Shown: positions 1 through 8,217 of the stretch, piece by piece
Layout: every line of letters starts with the position of its first letter
Numbering within the stretch: the stretch's first letter is position 1
Source of the DNA: Planctomycetota bacterium
Lineage (GTDB): Bacteria; Planctomycetota; Planctomycetia; Pirellulales; Pirellulaceae
Assembly (NCBI GenBank): GCA_026692885.1
Contig: JAPLNJ010001180.1
Coordinates: 1 to 44,469, forward strand
DNA length: 44,469 bases
Reading direction: 5' to 3'
Position numbers and translations under genes: made by a program
The notes under the pieces: model-generated
Told to the model about the DNA's origin: nothing
Database searches by the model: none
The model's input: the letters and a program-made list of their open reading frames with translations, nothing else

Positions 1-283
1 GTACAAACTGTCGACTTTCGGCGGTGACGACGGTGCGCGTGCAGGTGAGTACAAAGTCACGATTCTCAAGTACGATCAGCCGGTCGCTCAAACCGCGACG
101 CCTGCTGGGCAAATCGCCAGTGGGACCATCGACGAGAAGACCTACGTGCCACCGGACGCGAATCCCGTGGCCGAACCCAAGAACCTGCTGCCCGCAAAAT
201 ATGCCACGGCCGCGACATCCCCGTTTACGGCGAAGGTCGGCGAGACCCCCGAGAACAAGATCGATTTCTCGTTGGAGCCTTAG
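1..283 (+). CDS. 3' end of a carboxypeptidase-regulatory-like lipoprotein gene (partial)
   Basis: The gene runs off the left edge; the frame with codons starting at base 2 is open to a TAG at 281-283 and gives 93 residues. The tail has the pattern of small planctomycete lipoproteins with one transthyretin-like (carboxypeptidase regulatory) fold: an EYKVTILKY strand, a linker, then NLLPAKYATAATSPFTAKV close to the stop. The complete gene at 8489-8995 ends the same way (DLLPVKYKTASTSGLTADV), so the two are paralogues. Such genes usually sit beside a DUF1559 gene, and a DUF1559 remnant follows immediately. Function is unknown; a surface or pilus-associated role is inferred from the pairing. Lipobox and start lie outside the window. 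Confidence 0.75.
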   Translation, partial: YKLSTFGGDDGARAGEYKVTILKYDQPVAQTATPAGQIASGTIDEKTYVPPDANPVAEPKNLLPAKYATAATSPFTAKVGETPENKIDFSLEP

Positions 284-427
284 AAACACGTTTCTCGTGG
301 GAGAAGTCTCTTGGGTCAAGACTGCCGCCGGTGTCGACAACCCCTCGTACCGTAGATGGTTTCGAGGCTGCGATGGGTCTGCGTGTGGCGGGAGCAAGAA
401 CATCCTGGACGGAATTAAGGTCACCCC

Positions 428-960
428 TGGGGTGTTCAGTTTGTGCCTGTCAAAGCCAATTGATTTGATCCCGTTTCTATTCCGCGCTTGGGGCTCTGGG
501 GAAGGCTTCCCGGCGGAGGCCGGTGTGATCCACTACTCTTCCGCCCCAAAGGGGCAAAACAAATCAGCCCAGCGTCGCGGCGACAGCCGCAGAGCGACGC
601 CCTGGGTACAGGTTCGATTCAGCACGGTAGACCTGAAAGGGCGAAACAAATCGGTTCATCCCGCATGTATCGTTCGTCCGATGCGGCCAACCCTTGTTTC
701 GCCCCTTCAGGGCTGGTGTTCTCAATCCACTCATAACCCAGGGCGGCGCTACGCGGTTACGCCGCTCCGCTCTGCCGCTGGGCTGATTTGTGGCTGCCCC
801 TTTGGGGCGAAAACCTGTTGATCACGATCAGGGGTGCCCCAGCGGCCACTCGGTCCTCCTGGATTTCGTGATCACTCCGCGAAGCAAGCCAGAATGGAAC
901 AGATCCAGGCATTCGGGAAAACACCAATTCACGGTAGAATCAAACAAACTGAACACGCCA
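428..960. mobile_element. 533-bp non-autonomous element with TIRs and a 9-bp target duplication
   Basis: The left end TGGGGTGTTCAGTTTGT and the reverse complement of the right end, TGGCGTGTTCAGTTTGT, match in 16 of 17 positions. GGTCACCCC lies directly outside both ends (419-427 and 961-969), as expected for a 9-bp target-site duplication. Removing the element plus one copy restores the DUF1559 frame. No transposase-like reading frame is inside; the interior holds the palindromic repeat block at 535-821. It behaves like a MITE or a repeat-carrying passenger; its mobilising transposase is unknown. Confidence 0.85.
535..821. repeat. Interspersed palindromic repeat, copy A
   Basis: About 287 bp, related in reverse complement to 42466-42757. 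Shared blocks are GCCCC..GGGGC hairpins at the ends, a GCCCTG(A)AAGGGGCGAAACA module in both orientations, and a GCGACAGCCGCAGAGCGACG block. Short open frames across it are side effects of the repeat and are not called as genes. Confidence 0.75.
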
Positions 961-1165
961 GGTCACCCCCTACAACGGCGATAATAACTTCAACGACGTG
1001 AGTTTTGGCAGTGAGCACTCTGGTGCTTACTTGTTCGTCATGTGCGACGGATCGGTGAAGTCTGTCAGCGAGAACGTGGAGCTCGACGTTTACAAGGCGA
1101 CCGCCAGCCGAGACGGCACTGAGTCCCAGGTCGTCAAGTAGCGTCTAGGGGAGCAAGGTGACATC

Positions 1166-1279
1166 ATGAAACGGCTTTGGCAGTCTTGGTTCCCCAGGGC
1201 CTTCTGTGGCCATCCATATTTCTTCTCGGCCAGTGCAGCCGATCACGCAGGGACTCACAAATCCGACGGTCCGAGTTGA
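1166..1279 (+). pseudogene. Possible stub of a lipoprotein gene (37 codons)
   Basis: An ATG preceded by GAGCAAGGTG lies 24 bases after the DUF1559 remnant, where a partner lipoprotein gene would be expected. It reads MKRLWQSWFPRAFCG and stops after 37 codons with no recognisable mature domain. It may be the first codons of a gene whose body was lost to the repeat field downstream, or chance. Little can be said. Confidence 0.2.
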
Positions 1280-1319
1280 CTGTGGCGCCCCCCTCCAGCT
1301 CGTGGCCCGTCAACTTAGT

Positions 1320-1377
1320 GTAGGGTGGGCTGTGCCCACCACAAGCGGCTGTAGTTGGTGGGTACAGCCCACCCTAC
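1320..1377. repeat. Hairpin repeat (TAGGGTGGGC family), copy 1
   Basis: Two arms, TAGGGTGGGCTGTGCCCACC and its near reverse complement, surround a short loop; each arm also contains an inner GGGC..GCCC palindrome. Related copies lie at 12431-12554, 21272-21390 and 30541-30599. The stretch 1142-2048 otherwise holds only repeats and gene debris. Confidence 0.8.
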
Positions 1378-1563
1378 GGTTGGTACTGTCGCCGATTAGA
1401 TCGACAAGCCGCAAGGGCGGACGTCGCGACGCTTTCGGTCGACCGTCGACATGCTGGGCGGAACGAAGTGTGTCCCGAAGCCCCGAAGCAACGCGGGCCA
1501 GAAAGACTTCCGGGTTTCGTCGCACGCTGCGAGACCGGTTTGCAGGTTTGTTAGCCGGGTGTG

Positions 1564-1796
1564 CCACCAGCTTTAGCTGGTGGGTAGAGAGAACCTCGCG
1601 CACCTTAGCCGGCTTCAGCCGGACTTCTCCGCATGTCTTTAGACCTCCCTTGATGCAAACCGGCCGGTTCCCCGCATCTGGCTGAAACCCAGATCGAGAA
1701 GCCCGGCTGAAGCCGGCTCCTGGAAATGCTTCGGGCAGCGGCTCCCACCAGCTGAAGCTGGTGGCAGACCGGGTGTCGGCTGAAGCCGACAGCCGG
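1564..1796. repeat. Cluster of short REP-like hairpins
   Basis: At least five small palindromes follow one another: CCACCAGCTTTAGCTGGTGG, GCCGGCTTCAGCCGG, CCGGCTGAAGCCGG, CCACCAGCTGAAGCTGGTGG and GTCGGCTGAAGCCGAC. They share an AGCTGAAGCT/GGCTGAAGCC core, so they look like one family that spread locally. No coding content is seen. Confidence 0.7.
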
Positions 1797-1833
1797 ACGA
1801 CCAAGGCGGCCATTTGAGCGCGAGCCACCTTTC

Positions 1834-2041
1834 GTCCAGCCGGCGCGAGTTCCTTACCGCCTCCACGCTGTTTCCACCACGGTCGATTTGGTATCCGCCC
1901 CTGGATGATCTGTCGGCGCAAGGCCGTGCCGGTTACTTGGCACCCGGACATGGTGAGCCGCAAGGCGCTAGCCGCGGGTTCTTGGCCGGGAAAACGCGGC
2001 CAGTCTTCACCGGCGGTTAGCGCTGTTCCGCTCGATGCAAG
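1834..2041 (+). repeat. Displaced copy of the 3' end of the GNAT gene and its downstream region
   Basis: This matches the reverse complement of 19678-19917. The first part still reads SSRREFLTASTLFPP and then SIWYPPLDDLSA, the last residues of the acetyltransferase encoded at 19830-21176 (SSRRAFLTASTLFPP, SIWYPPLDDLSA), but the stop codon is lost. The rest matches the post-gene sequence with the AGCCGCAAGGCGCTAGCCGC motif. It abuts the end of the CRTAC1 gene at 2049. Confidence 0.8.
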
Positions 2042-2048
2042 ACCTGGA

Positions 2049-3749
2049 TCAGGGCCCCGTCTCCTCGTTGGCACGCCGGAAAGAGGCGGCGGTGCCGCCT
2101 TCGAGAAACGTCACACACTGGTCCACGGCGAGATCCCGCAGCACGTCCGTCTGGCCGCCAAGCCAACGGATCTCGACGCGGTCCACGCGTTGCCGCGCGC
2201 CCAGCCCAAACTGCAAGCGGGAGCCGTAGTGGCTCTGGTAGCCCCGGCCGCTGTGGATCTCATCGGTTAACGTCAGGTCACCCGCCACGACTTTCACGCG
2301 CCCCCCGACGCCATCGCGATTCGTCTGCACCGCACGAAACTGCAATTGCAGCCAGTGATTGCCCCCCGGGGATTCGTTACGCAGGATGGTCGGGGCACTC
2401 CGCGAGTTCAAGATGATCACATCGACCCGGCCGTCGTTGTCCAGATCTTCAAAGGCCACCCCGCGACTGCTGCGTCTCAGCTTCAATCCATCGCCGGCCT
2501 GATCGGTGACGTTGACGAAGGTCCCGTGGCCGGTATTCCGCAACAGGACGCAACGGGAAAGATAGCTCGTCGTGTCATCCCGCTGCTCGACGTTGTCGTC
2601 GAGATGCCCGCAGGCGATGAACAGATCGCGATAACCATCGTTGTCGAAATCGACCAGGCCACAACCCCATTTGACGTTCGAGTAGCTGCCCTCACCCGCA
2701 CCCGTCTGGCGAGTCACATCGGCGAAGCAGCCCCGGCCCAGATTGCGAAACAGGCTCGTCAGCTCGCGTTGGTACGCGGTGACCAGGAAATCGATCCGGC
2801 CGTCGTTGTCGAAATCCGCGGCTTCCACCCCCATGTTGCCGTGGGGCGTGCCCGTGGCATCATAGGCCTGTCCCGCCAGCAGACCGACCTCTTCGAATCT
2901 TCCGCGGCCGTCATTGCGGAACACGAAGTTGGGCATGACGTCATTGGCGACCACGATGTCGGTGCTGCCGTCGTCATCGATATCCGCGCACACAACGCCC
3001 ATGCCGGTTCCGGCATGGGCGGCGATCCCCGACTCGACTCCCACATCCCGGAAGGTGCCGTCACCGAGGTTGCGGAACAAGGTATTCGTTTCGGGCGTGT
3101 AATCCAGCGGGCTAGGATAGGTGGGAATCCCCTTGAGGCTGCGCGTCGGGCGCTGGTCAAAGGAAAACACCACGTAGTTTGCCACGAACAGGTCGAGACA
3201 ACCATCGCGGTCGGCATCCAGGAACGCCACGCCCGCGCCGACCTTCTGGCCGCGACCTACGCCTGCGTGGGCCGTGACGTCCGCAAAGGTGCCGTCGCCG
3301 TTATTTCGATACAGCACATTGGGGCCGAAGTTGCTGACGTACAGATCCGGATGGCCGTCGTTATCGTAGTCGGCCACGGTGGCTCCAAGGCCGAAGCTCA
3401 GGTCGCCCACCTGAGCGGTGTCGGTAACGTCCGCGAAGCGGAAGTGGCCCAGGTTGCGGTATAACGCGTTGCGCGGTGCTGGGGACGGCGCCGCACCCGG
3501 CAACGGCGCCCCATTCACGAAGTAGATATCCGTCAGGCCGTCGCTGTCGTAGTCCAGCGTGGCCAACCCCGCACTCACGTACTCGACGATATAGCGCCGC
3601 CCGCTGCTTCCCTCTGTGTGCCGGAACGTAATGCCGGTCTGCGGTGTCACGTCGCGGAGCAAGATTGGGCCTTGGGCGCGGGCGGGCCCGACGGTCGCAC
3701 TGGCGGCAATCAGGAAAACGGCAAGTCGTACGAAGGTGGCTGCGCTCAC
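2049..3749 (-). CDS. CRTAC1 family protein (FG-GAP/VCBS repeats + ASPIC/UnbV domain), copy 1
   Basis: A predicted secreted beta-propeller-like protein of 566 residues; role unknown, binding or adhesion outside the cytoplasm inferred. A GTG start at 3749, one base after the TGA of the upstream TPR gene, is preferred over a longer start at 3821 that would overlap that gene by 71 bases. It gives a signal peptide (FVRLAVFLIAASATVGPARA). Seven DxDxDG-type calcium loops follow (DYDSDGLTD, DYDNDGHPD, DADRDGCLD, DIDDDGSTD, DFDNDGRID, DFDNDGYRD, DLDNDGRVD), each beside an FRN..G.F strand. The C-terminus carries VEIRWLGGQTDVL, the ASPIC/UnbV signature. It is the last gene of a four-gene operon and a paralogue of the gene at 5214-6989; both start their mature part with PILLRDV. 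Confidence 0.9.
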   Translation of the reverse strand: MSAATFVRLAVFLIAASATVGPARAQGPILLRDVTPQTGITFRHTEGSSGRRYIVEYVSAGLATLDYDSDGLTDIYFVNGAPLPGAAPSPAPRNALYRNLGHFRFADVTDTAQVGDLSFGLGATVADYDNDGHPDLYVSNFGPNVLYRNNGDGTFADVTAHAGVGRGQKVGAGVAFLDADRDGCLDLFVANYVVFSFDQRPTRSLKGIPTYPSPLDYTPETNTLFRNLGDGTFRDVGVESGIAAHAGTGMGVVCADIDDDGSTDIVVANDVMPNFVFRNDGRGRFEEVGLLAGQAYDATGTPHGNMGVEAADFDNDGRIDFLVTAYQRELTSLFRNLGRGCFADVTRQTGAGEGSYSNVKWGCGLVDFDNDGYRDLFIACGHLDDNVEQRDDTTSYLSRCVLLRNTGHGTFVNVTDQAGDGLKLRRSSRGVAFEDLDNDGRVDVIILNSRSAPTILRNESPGGNHWLQLQFRAVQTNRDGVGGRVKVVAGDLTLTDEIHSGRGYQSHYGSRLQFGLGARQRVDRVEIRWLGGQTDVLRDLAVDQCVTFLEGGTAASFRRANEETGP

Positions 3750-3750
3750 G

Positions 3751-5217
3751 TCACGGCTGCTCCGGCAGGGTTTCGTAGATCCGGCGGTATTCGGCGTTGC
3801 CCGGATCGAGTTCCCGAGCACGTGTCAAAGCGGCCCGCGCGCCTTCCGAGTCTCCCTTCTGCTGGCACGCGACGCCCAGGAGTCCGTACAGTCGCCCGCT
3901 CTCCAGCGGATAGCTAGGATTGGCCGGGTCGAGGGCCGCCAGTTGTTCCAAGAGGCCGGCGGCTTCGGCAAATTGACCTCGCTGCTGGTGCATCCAGGCC
4001 AGCGCTTGCCGCGACTCGATATGCGTCGCTTGCACGGCCGCGGCGCGCCGCCACAAGCGTTCTGCGACCGACGACTGGCCGGCGGCATGGTAGATCCGAC
4101 TCGCGTTCATGCAGACGTTGGCCAGTTCCTCGCCTAAGGCCGCCGTGTCGTCATAGCCGCGCAGGGTGTTTTGGCGGGCCTGACGCTCCTGACCGCGCAG
4201 CTGGTGGAATTCGGCCAGCGTTTCGCGCGCCAGATCCGTTTGGCCCAGGCGCGTATACGCATTGGCCAGGCCCAGTCGCGCCCCGGCATGCCGGGGTTGG
4301 CTGCCGACAGCTGCGGCGTAATGTGCCCGGGCCGAGGCGGCGTCATCCTGCTGCAAGGCAATCATTCCCAACATCACTTGCGCCTCGGCGGAGGACGCGT
4401 GTTGCCGCAGTTGGTCCTGCAGGACGCGTGCGGCTTCGTCCAGCTCGCCCAAGTCGAGCAGCGCCTGGGCCAAATCCAGACGCGTCTGCGCAGCGCGCGG
4501 GTCGAGCTCCAGGGCCCGCCGGAATTGGACCACCGCAGGACGGAGTTCGCCCTTGCGCGCGGCCACGGTTCCCAGGCCCGCGTAGGCATAGGCGTAGTGG
4601 GGATTTAGCGTGAGGCATTTCTGCCACAGGGCCGCCGCCTCCGCCGCACTGCCCAGCACCAGTTGCACGCGGGCCGCGACTTCCAGGGCGTCCGGATTCT
4701 GGGGAAAGTCCGCCGTCAGCTGCCGCGTGATCTGCAGGGCCTCGGTGATCACCGCCGTCGCTGTCGGCGGCGCGCTCGGACCAGCTTCCGAAGTTGCAGG
4801 GCTGCCCAGGACGGCAGCGGACACGGGCCCCGCTGCGGCAGATGGCTTTGAAGTTGCGAGTTTCGACGAAGAGTAGCCGAAATCGCCAGATTTCGGGCGT
4901 GGTAACTGCCGCTCTGCGAAACGGCCTGAATTCTGGCGAATTCTGCTACTCGCAACTTCAGTGGCAGGCGGCGGCGGTTCGCCCTCCGCTACGGCAGGCG
5001 GCGGAGCCGTCCGCGTTTCGGGAGCCGGGGGCCGATCCTCGTCCCGTGGGGATCCCGCCGGCGGGCAAATCAGCAGCGTTCCCCCGCAGACCACGGTCGC
5101 GATCGCGATGGTGGCGGCCAGCCACCAACCGGCAGGGCCTCGCCTACCACGCGAGTTGCTGGCGACGGCCTCCGGCACGTCCTTCCGTTCCCACTGCTGG
5201 GCATCGCGCGCGGTCAT
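3751..5217 (-). CDS. TPR-repeat protein with N-terminal membrane anchor, copy 1
   Basis: 488 residues. The ATG at 5217 overlaps the upstream stop codon in an ATGA arrangement, so it is preferred over the longer open frame from 5307. A charged N-terminus is followed by one transmembrane helix (WWLAATIAIATVVCGGTLLI, about residues 30-50), a proline- and alanine-rich linker, and then about eight TPR units, for example YAYAGLGTVAARKGELRPAV and SAEAQVMLGMIALQQDDAAS. The protein is probably anchored with its TPR scaffold in the periplasm. The linker contains a 110-bp genomic repeat (4850-4959) translated as SSRIRQNSGRFAERQ and onwards; an intergenic relative sits at 8349-8462. The gene is coupled to a secreted CRTAC1 gene on each side, suggesting the TPR part binds the CRTAC1 partner (inference). 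Confidence 0.88.
   Translation of the reverse strand: MTARDAQQWERKDVPEAVASNSRGRRGPAGWWLAATIAIATVVCGGTLLICPPAGSPRDEDRPPAPETRTAPPPAVAEGEPPPPATEVASSRIRQNSGRFAERQLPRPKSGDFGYSSSKLATSKPSAAAGPVSAAVLGSPATSEAGPSAPPTATAVITEALQITRQLTADFPQNPDALEVAARVQLVLGSAAEAAALWQKCLTLNPHYAYAYAGLGTVAARKGELRPAVVQFRRALELDPRAAQTRLDLAQALLDLGELDEAARVLQDQLRQHASSAEAQVMLGMIALQQDDAASARAHYAAAVGSQPRHAGARLGLANAYTRLGQTDLARETLAEFHQLRGQERQARQNTLRGYDDTAALGEELANVCMNASRIYHAAGQSSVAERLWRRAAAVQATHIESRQALAWMHQQRGQFAEAAGLLEQLAALDPANPSYPLESGRLYGLLGVACQQKGDSEGARAALTRARELDPGNAEYRRIYETLPEQP
4850..4959. repeat. Intragenic palindromic repeat (GAAGTTGCG..CGCAACTTC), copy 1
   Basis: 110 bp bounded by GAAGTTGCGAG and CTCGCAACTTC (+ strand ends at 4850 and 4959), with an inner ATTCTGGCGAATTCTGCTAC block. 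It lies inside the linker of the TPR gene and is read through without a stop. The relative at 8349-8462 is intergenic. Confidence 0.8.
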
Positions 5218-6989
5218 GGTTGGCCCCCAGAACCAGCGGGCCGATGCACCGCGTCGACGGGTGCTAGTCCCTCGCGGTTGGTGCAGCCTTCGTGGATCCG
5301 CAGGCACTGATCGGCGCGGACGTCGTGAAGGACGTCCGTTTGGCCACCGGGCCAGCGGACTTCAATACGCTCGACGCGTGCCTGCCGCCCCAGGCCGAAA
5401 TGCAGCCGCGTCCCGAAGTGACTTTGGTAGCTGCGGCCGCTATGGACTTCGTCCACCAGCGTCCGCGAACCCGAGTGCACCGTGACGCGGGCTCCCACGG
5501 CACCCCGATTACAGCGGATGCCGCACAGTTCGACCTGCAGCCAATGTGATCCTCCGGGCGACAGGTTCCGCAGCACCGTCGGTTCGCGTCGCGAGTTGAG
5601 GACGACCACGTCGAGACGCCCGTCGTTGTCCAGATCGTCGACGGCCACGCCGCGGCTGCTGAGCTTCACCGCCAGACCGTCGCCGCTGTCTGCCGAGACG
5701 TCGACGAATTTGCCGGCCACGTTGCGCAACAGGCGATTGCGGGCGTGGTAGGACGTGCTGCCGTCGAATAACTCCACGTTGTCGAACAGGTGTCCACAGG
5801 CGACGTACAGATCGCGCGCTCCATCGTTGTCGAAATCGGCCCAGGCGCAACCCCAGGTTACGTACGGAATCGTGCCGGTGGCAGCCCCCGTGCGAAGCGT
5901 CTCGTCCTGAAACAACCCGTGCCCTAAATTGCGATACAAGGCCGCTCCTTGGGTCTGGTAAGCCGTGACGTACAAGTCCAGCTTCCCGTCGCCATCGTAG
6001 TCGGCGGCATCGACGCCCATGTTGCCGCGGGCATCTCCTCGAAAACTGTACCCCACACCCGCCGGCAAGCCCACCTCCTGAAAACGGCCTCGACCGTCAT
6101 TTTGCCAAAGGTAATTGGCCATGCTGTCGTTCGCCACGAAGATGTCCGTGTCACCATCGCCGTCGTAGTCCAGGGCGATCACGCCCATGCCCCAACCCGG
6201 CACGGCTAAGCCGGCCTCCGCCGTGACGTCCGTAAACGTGCCATCGCCCTCGTTGCGGTAGAAACAACCTGACATAGGGGTATATGATTCCGGCCCCCGG
6301 TAAATGGAAAGGCCACGAAACGTCCGCGGCACATGCTGGTCACAGGAGAAGCTCATGTAATTGGCCACGAACAAGTCCAAGTCGCCGTCCTGGTCGGCAT
6401 CCAGGAAGCATACGCCCGCGCCCACTTTGCTCGCCGCCTGCCCGCCTGTCCGGCTCACGGCAGTCACCTCGGTGAACGTGCCGTCACCGTTGTTGCGGAA
6501 CAGCCCGTTCGGGCCGAAGTTGCTGACGTACACGTCCGGAAAACCGTCTTGGTCATAGTCGGCGACAGCCACTCCCAGTCCGTAGCCCGCACAGCCCAGG
6601 CCGCTGGCGGCCGTGACATCCACGAACTGCCAGTCGCCTTGGTTGCGGAATAGACGATTCGTCGGCAAGCTGCCCGGCGCGGCGCCGGGAAGCGGCGTGC
6701 CCGTGAGGAAGTAAGTGTCGATCAGACCGTCCCCATCGTAGTCGAAGGTCGCCAAACCCGAGGCGACGGTCTCCACAATGTAACGCCGACCGCTGCTGCC
6801 GTCGCTGTGCTGGAAGGCCAAGCCCACGGTCGCCGACACATCACGCAGGAGAATCGGGCTGGCGGCCGAGGCGATGTGCTTCCAACACAACACGCCGGAC
6901 ACCAGGACCGCCGGGGCTAGGCGGCGGATTCGTTCCCGGAGAGGCGCTCGGCGTCGCGGGGATTCAGCGTGGCTGGGAGATGGCATCAT
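5214..6989 (-). CDS. CRTAC1 family protein (FG-GAP/VCBS repeats + ASPIC/UnbV domain), copy 2
   Basis: 591 residues from the ATG at 6989 (a second ATG follows directly), overlapping the upstream TPR gene by 26 bases. A basic N-terminus and hydrophobic stretch (APAVLVSGVLCWKHIASAA) look like a signal peptide. Seven calcium-binding loops are visible: DYDGDGLID, DYDQDGFPD, DADQDGDLD, DYDGDGDTD, DYDGDGKLD, DFDNDGARD and DLDNDGRLD. The C-terminal ASPIC/UnbV signature is IEVRWPGGQTDVL. The protein aligns end to end with the product of 2049-3749 (SGRRYIVE, SSRGVA, GRSYQSH..TRLHFGLG), so the pair arose by duplication. It ends in ATGA overlap with the next TPR gene, implying coupled translation. Predicted extracytoplasmic; ligand unknown. 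Confidence 0.9.
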   Translation of the reverse strand: MMPSPSHAESPRRRAPLRERIRRLAPAVLVSGVLCWKHIASAASPILLRDVSATVGLAFQHSDGSSGRRYIVETVASGLATFDYDGDGLIDTYFLTGTPLPGAAPGSLPTNRLFRNQGDWQFVDVTAASGLGCAGYGLGVAVADYDQDGFPDVYVSNFGPNGLFRNNGDGTFTEVTAVSRTGGQAASKVGAGVCFLDADQDGDLDLFVANYMSFSCDQHVPRTFRGLSIYRGPESYTPMSGCFYRNEGDGTFTDVTAEAGLAVPGWGMGVIALDYDGDGDTDIFVANDSMANYLWQNDGRGRFQEVGLPAGVGYSFRGDARGNMGVDAADYDGDGKLDLYVTAYQTQGAALYRNLGHGLFQDETLRTGAATGTIPYVTWGCAWADFDNDGARDLYVACGHLFDNVELFDGSTSYHARNRLLRNVAGKFVDVSADSGDGLAVKLSSRGVAVDDLDNDGRLDVVVLNSRREPTVLRNLSPGGSHWLQVELCGIRCNRGAVGARVTVHSGSRTLVDEVHSGRSYQSHFGTRLHFGLGRQARVERIEVRWPGGQTDVLHDVRADQCLRIHEGCTNREGLAPVDAVHRPAGSGGQP

Positions 6990-8217
6990 AGACGCGCCGG
7001 TACTTCGGCTCCTGGGGATTCAGTTCGATGGCCTTGGCTACGGCTTCCCGGGCGACCGCCAACCGGCCTAACCGCGCACTGAGCAGGCCCACGTTCAACC
7101 AGTGGTCGGGATTGTCAGGCTGGAGGTCGCGGAGTTGCTCGCACCGGCACAGCGCCAGCCGCTCTCGGTTCGTCCGTTCGTATAGGTGTGCCAATTGTGT
7201 CCGACTTTCCACATCCCGCGGATTCAGAACGGCCGCTGTGCGCCACAACGTTTCGGCCGCCGCGGAATAACCGCCCTGAAGGAAGACGCGGGCACACTCA
7301 TTATGCGCCTCGATGGCGATACTCCGCGAGACTCCATCGGGACTGGTACGGATCCGCTCACGGGTCGAGGCCAAATCCGTCTCGGACAACTTTTGGAAGT
7401 GGTCCCGCTGAACACGGGCCTGTTCCGGCCGGTGCTGCTGCGTGTGAAGCGTGGCCAAGCCATAGTGGGCCTGTTTCCGCAGGTAGGCGGCAACCGACGC
7501 CGTGGCCAGCACCGCCTCAAACGCTTGTTGGGCCCGGTCCGGCTGCTGCTGGTCCAGGTAAGCCTGACCGAGCGCAACCGCGGCTGTGGGCGACAACTCA
7601 CCACGCTGGAGCAACGGCTCAAAGATAGTGATCAAGTCCTGTGTGCGGTTCAGTCTCAACAAGGATTCCGACAGCAGCGATTGACCGCGCACGTCACCCT
7701 GATTGATGACCACCAGCTTGTGCGACCATTTCTCAGCGGTCTCGTAGTCACCTTGATCGAAGGCCGCCTGAGCTAGTCCGTAGTGGGCTTCGAAGTGCCC
7801 AGGATCTCGCATGAGGCAGCGTTCCCACGCGGCGACCGCGTCGGCGCGTTGGCCCAAACCGAATTGAAGTCGCGCCCGGACGTGCCACGCCTTGGGGTCC
7901 TCTGGAAACCGCCGGATCAAGCTCCCGACCGCCGCTTGCGATGCGCTGCGGAGATCTTCATCGGTGGCGTTCGGGGAGAACGCGGCTCCCGCAAATCCGT
8001 CCGGTTCGTCCTCGTTGGAAACCTGGCGGCCGGCGCCCACGCTGTCATCCCGAGAGAACGCCGGCTCGGCTTCCGCGCCATCGTGCCGATACATCCGCGT
8101 GACCACCAACGCCGACGCCAAGATCACAGCGACTAGCCCCAGGCACTTGCCCCGTGCACCCGCGATCCACAAATGGGGCGGCCGCCAGCTGTCCAACCTG
8201 CGAGGTCTGTCGCTCAT
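6964..8217 (-). CDS. TPR-repeat protein with N-terminal membrane anchor, copy 2
   Basis: 417 residues, first gene of the four-gene operon. The open frame extends to 8388, but its extra 57 codons run towards the repeat at 8349-8462, so the internal ATG at 8217 (MSDRPRRLDSW) is preferred. One transmembrane helix follows (GLVAVILASALVV, about residues 29-42), then an acidic linker and about seven TPR units, including FEAHYGLAQAAFDQGDYETA and PDHWLNVGLLSARLGRLAVA. It matches copy 1 in layout and ends the same way (ELNPQEPKYRRVYDAISQ versus ELDPGNAEYRRIYETLPE). It has no repeat in its linker. A periplasmic scaffold or partner-binding role is inferred from family and context only. Confidence 0.88.
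   Translation of the reverse strand: MSDRPRRLDSWRPPHLWIAGARGKCLGLVAVILASALVVTRMYRHDGAEAEPAFSRDDSVGAGRQVSNEDEPDGFAGAAFSPNATDEDLRSASQAAVGSLIRRFPEDPKAWHVRARLQFGLGQRADAVAAWERCLMRDPGHFEAHYGLAQAAFDQGDYETAEKWSHKLVVINQGDVRGQSLLSESLLRLNRTQDLITIFEPLLQRGELSPTAAVALGQAYLDQQQPDRAQQAFEAVLATASVAAYLRKQAHYGLATLHTQQHRPEQARVQRDHFQKLSETDLASTRERIRTSPDGVSRSIAIEAHNECARVFLQGGYSAAAETLWRTAAVLNPRDVESRTQLAHLYERTNRERLALCRCEQLRDLQPDNPDHWLNVGLLSARLGRLAVAREAVAKAIELNPQEPKYRRVYDAISQPR

Larger units (their letters stand above)
285..1141 (+). pseudogene. DUF1559 (prepilin-like) gene remnant, N-terminally truncated and split by an element
   Basis: Two separate open stretches rebuild the C-terminal half of a DUF1559 protein. Bases 285-427 read NTFLVGEVSW, a YRRWFRGCDG segment and DGIKVTP; bases 962-1141 read VTPYNGDNNFNDVSFGSEHS, then a CDGSVKSVSENVE segment and a TAG stop. 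HSG...CDGSV is the H-x(n)-DG motif that defines the family C-terminus. Removing 542 bases (element 428-960 plus one 9-base direct repeat) joins them in one frame as GIKVTPYNGDNN. The N-terminal half with the prepilin helix is missing: the homology begins right at the stop of the preceding lipoprotein gene, so an older deletion fused the two genes. No product is expected. Confidence 0.85.

Noticed and set aside
1310..2074. 254-codon minus-strand open frame in the left repeat field
   Set aside because: It is composed entirely of hairpin repeats and the displaced GNAT tail read antisense.
2346..3464. 372-codon plus-strand open frame
   Set aside because: It is antisense to the CRTAC1 gene, whose calcium loops and UnbV motif fix the coding strand; the plus-strand product has only mirrored GC-rich codon use.
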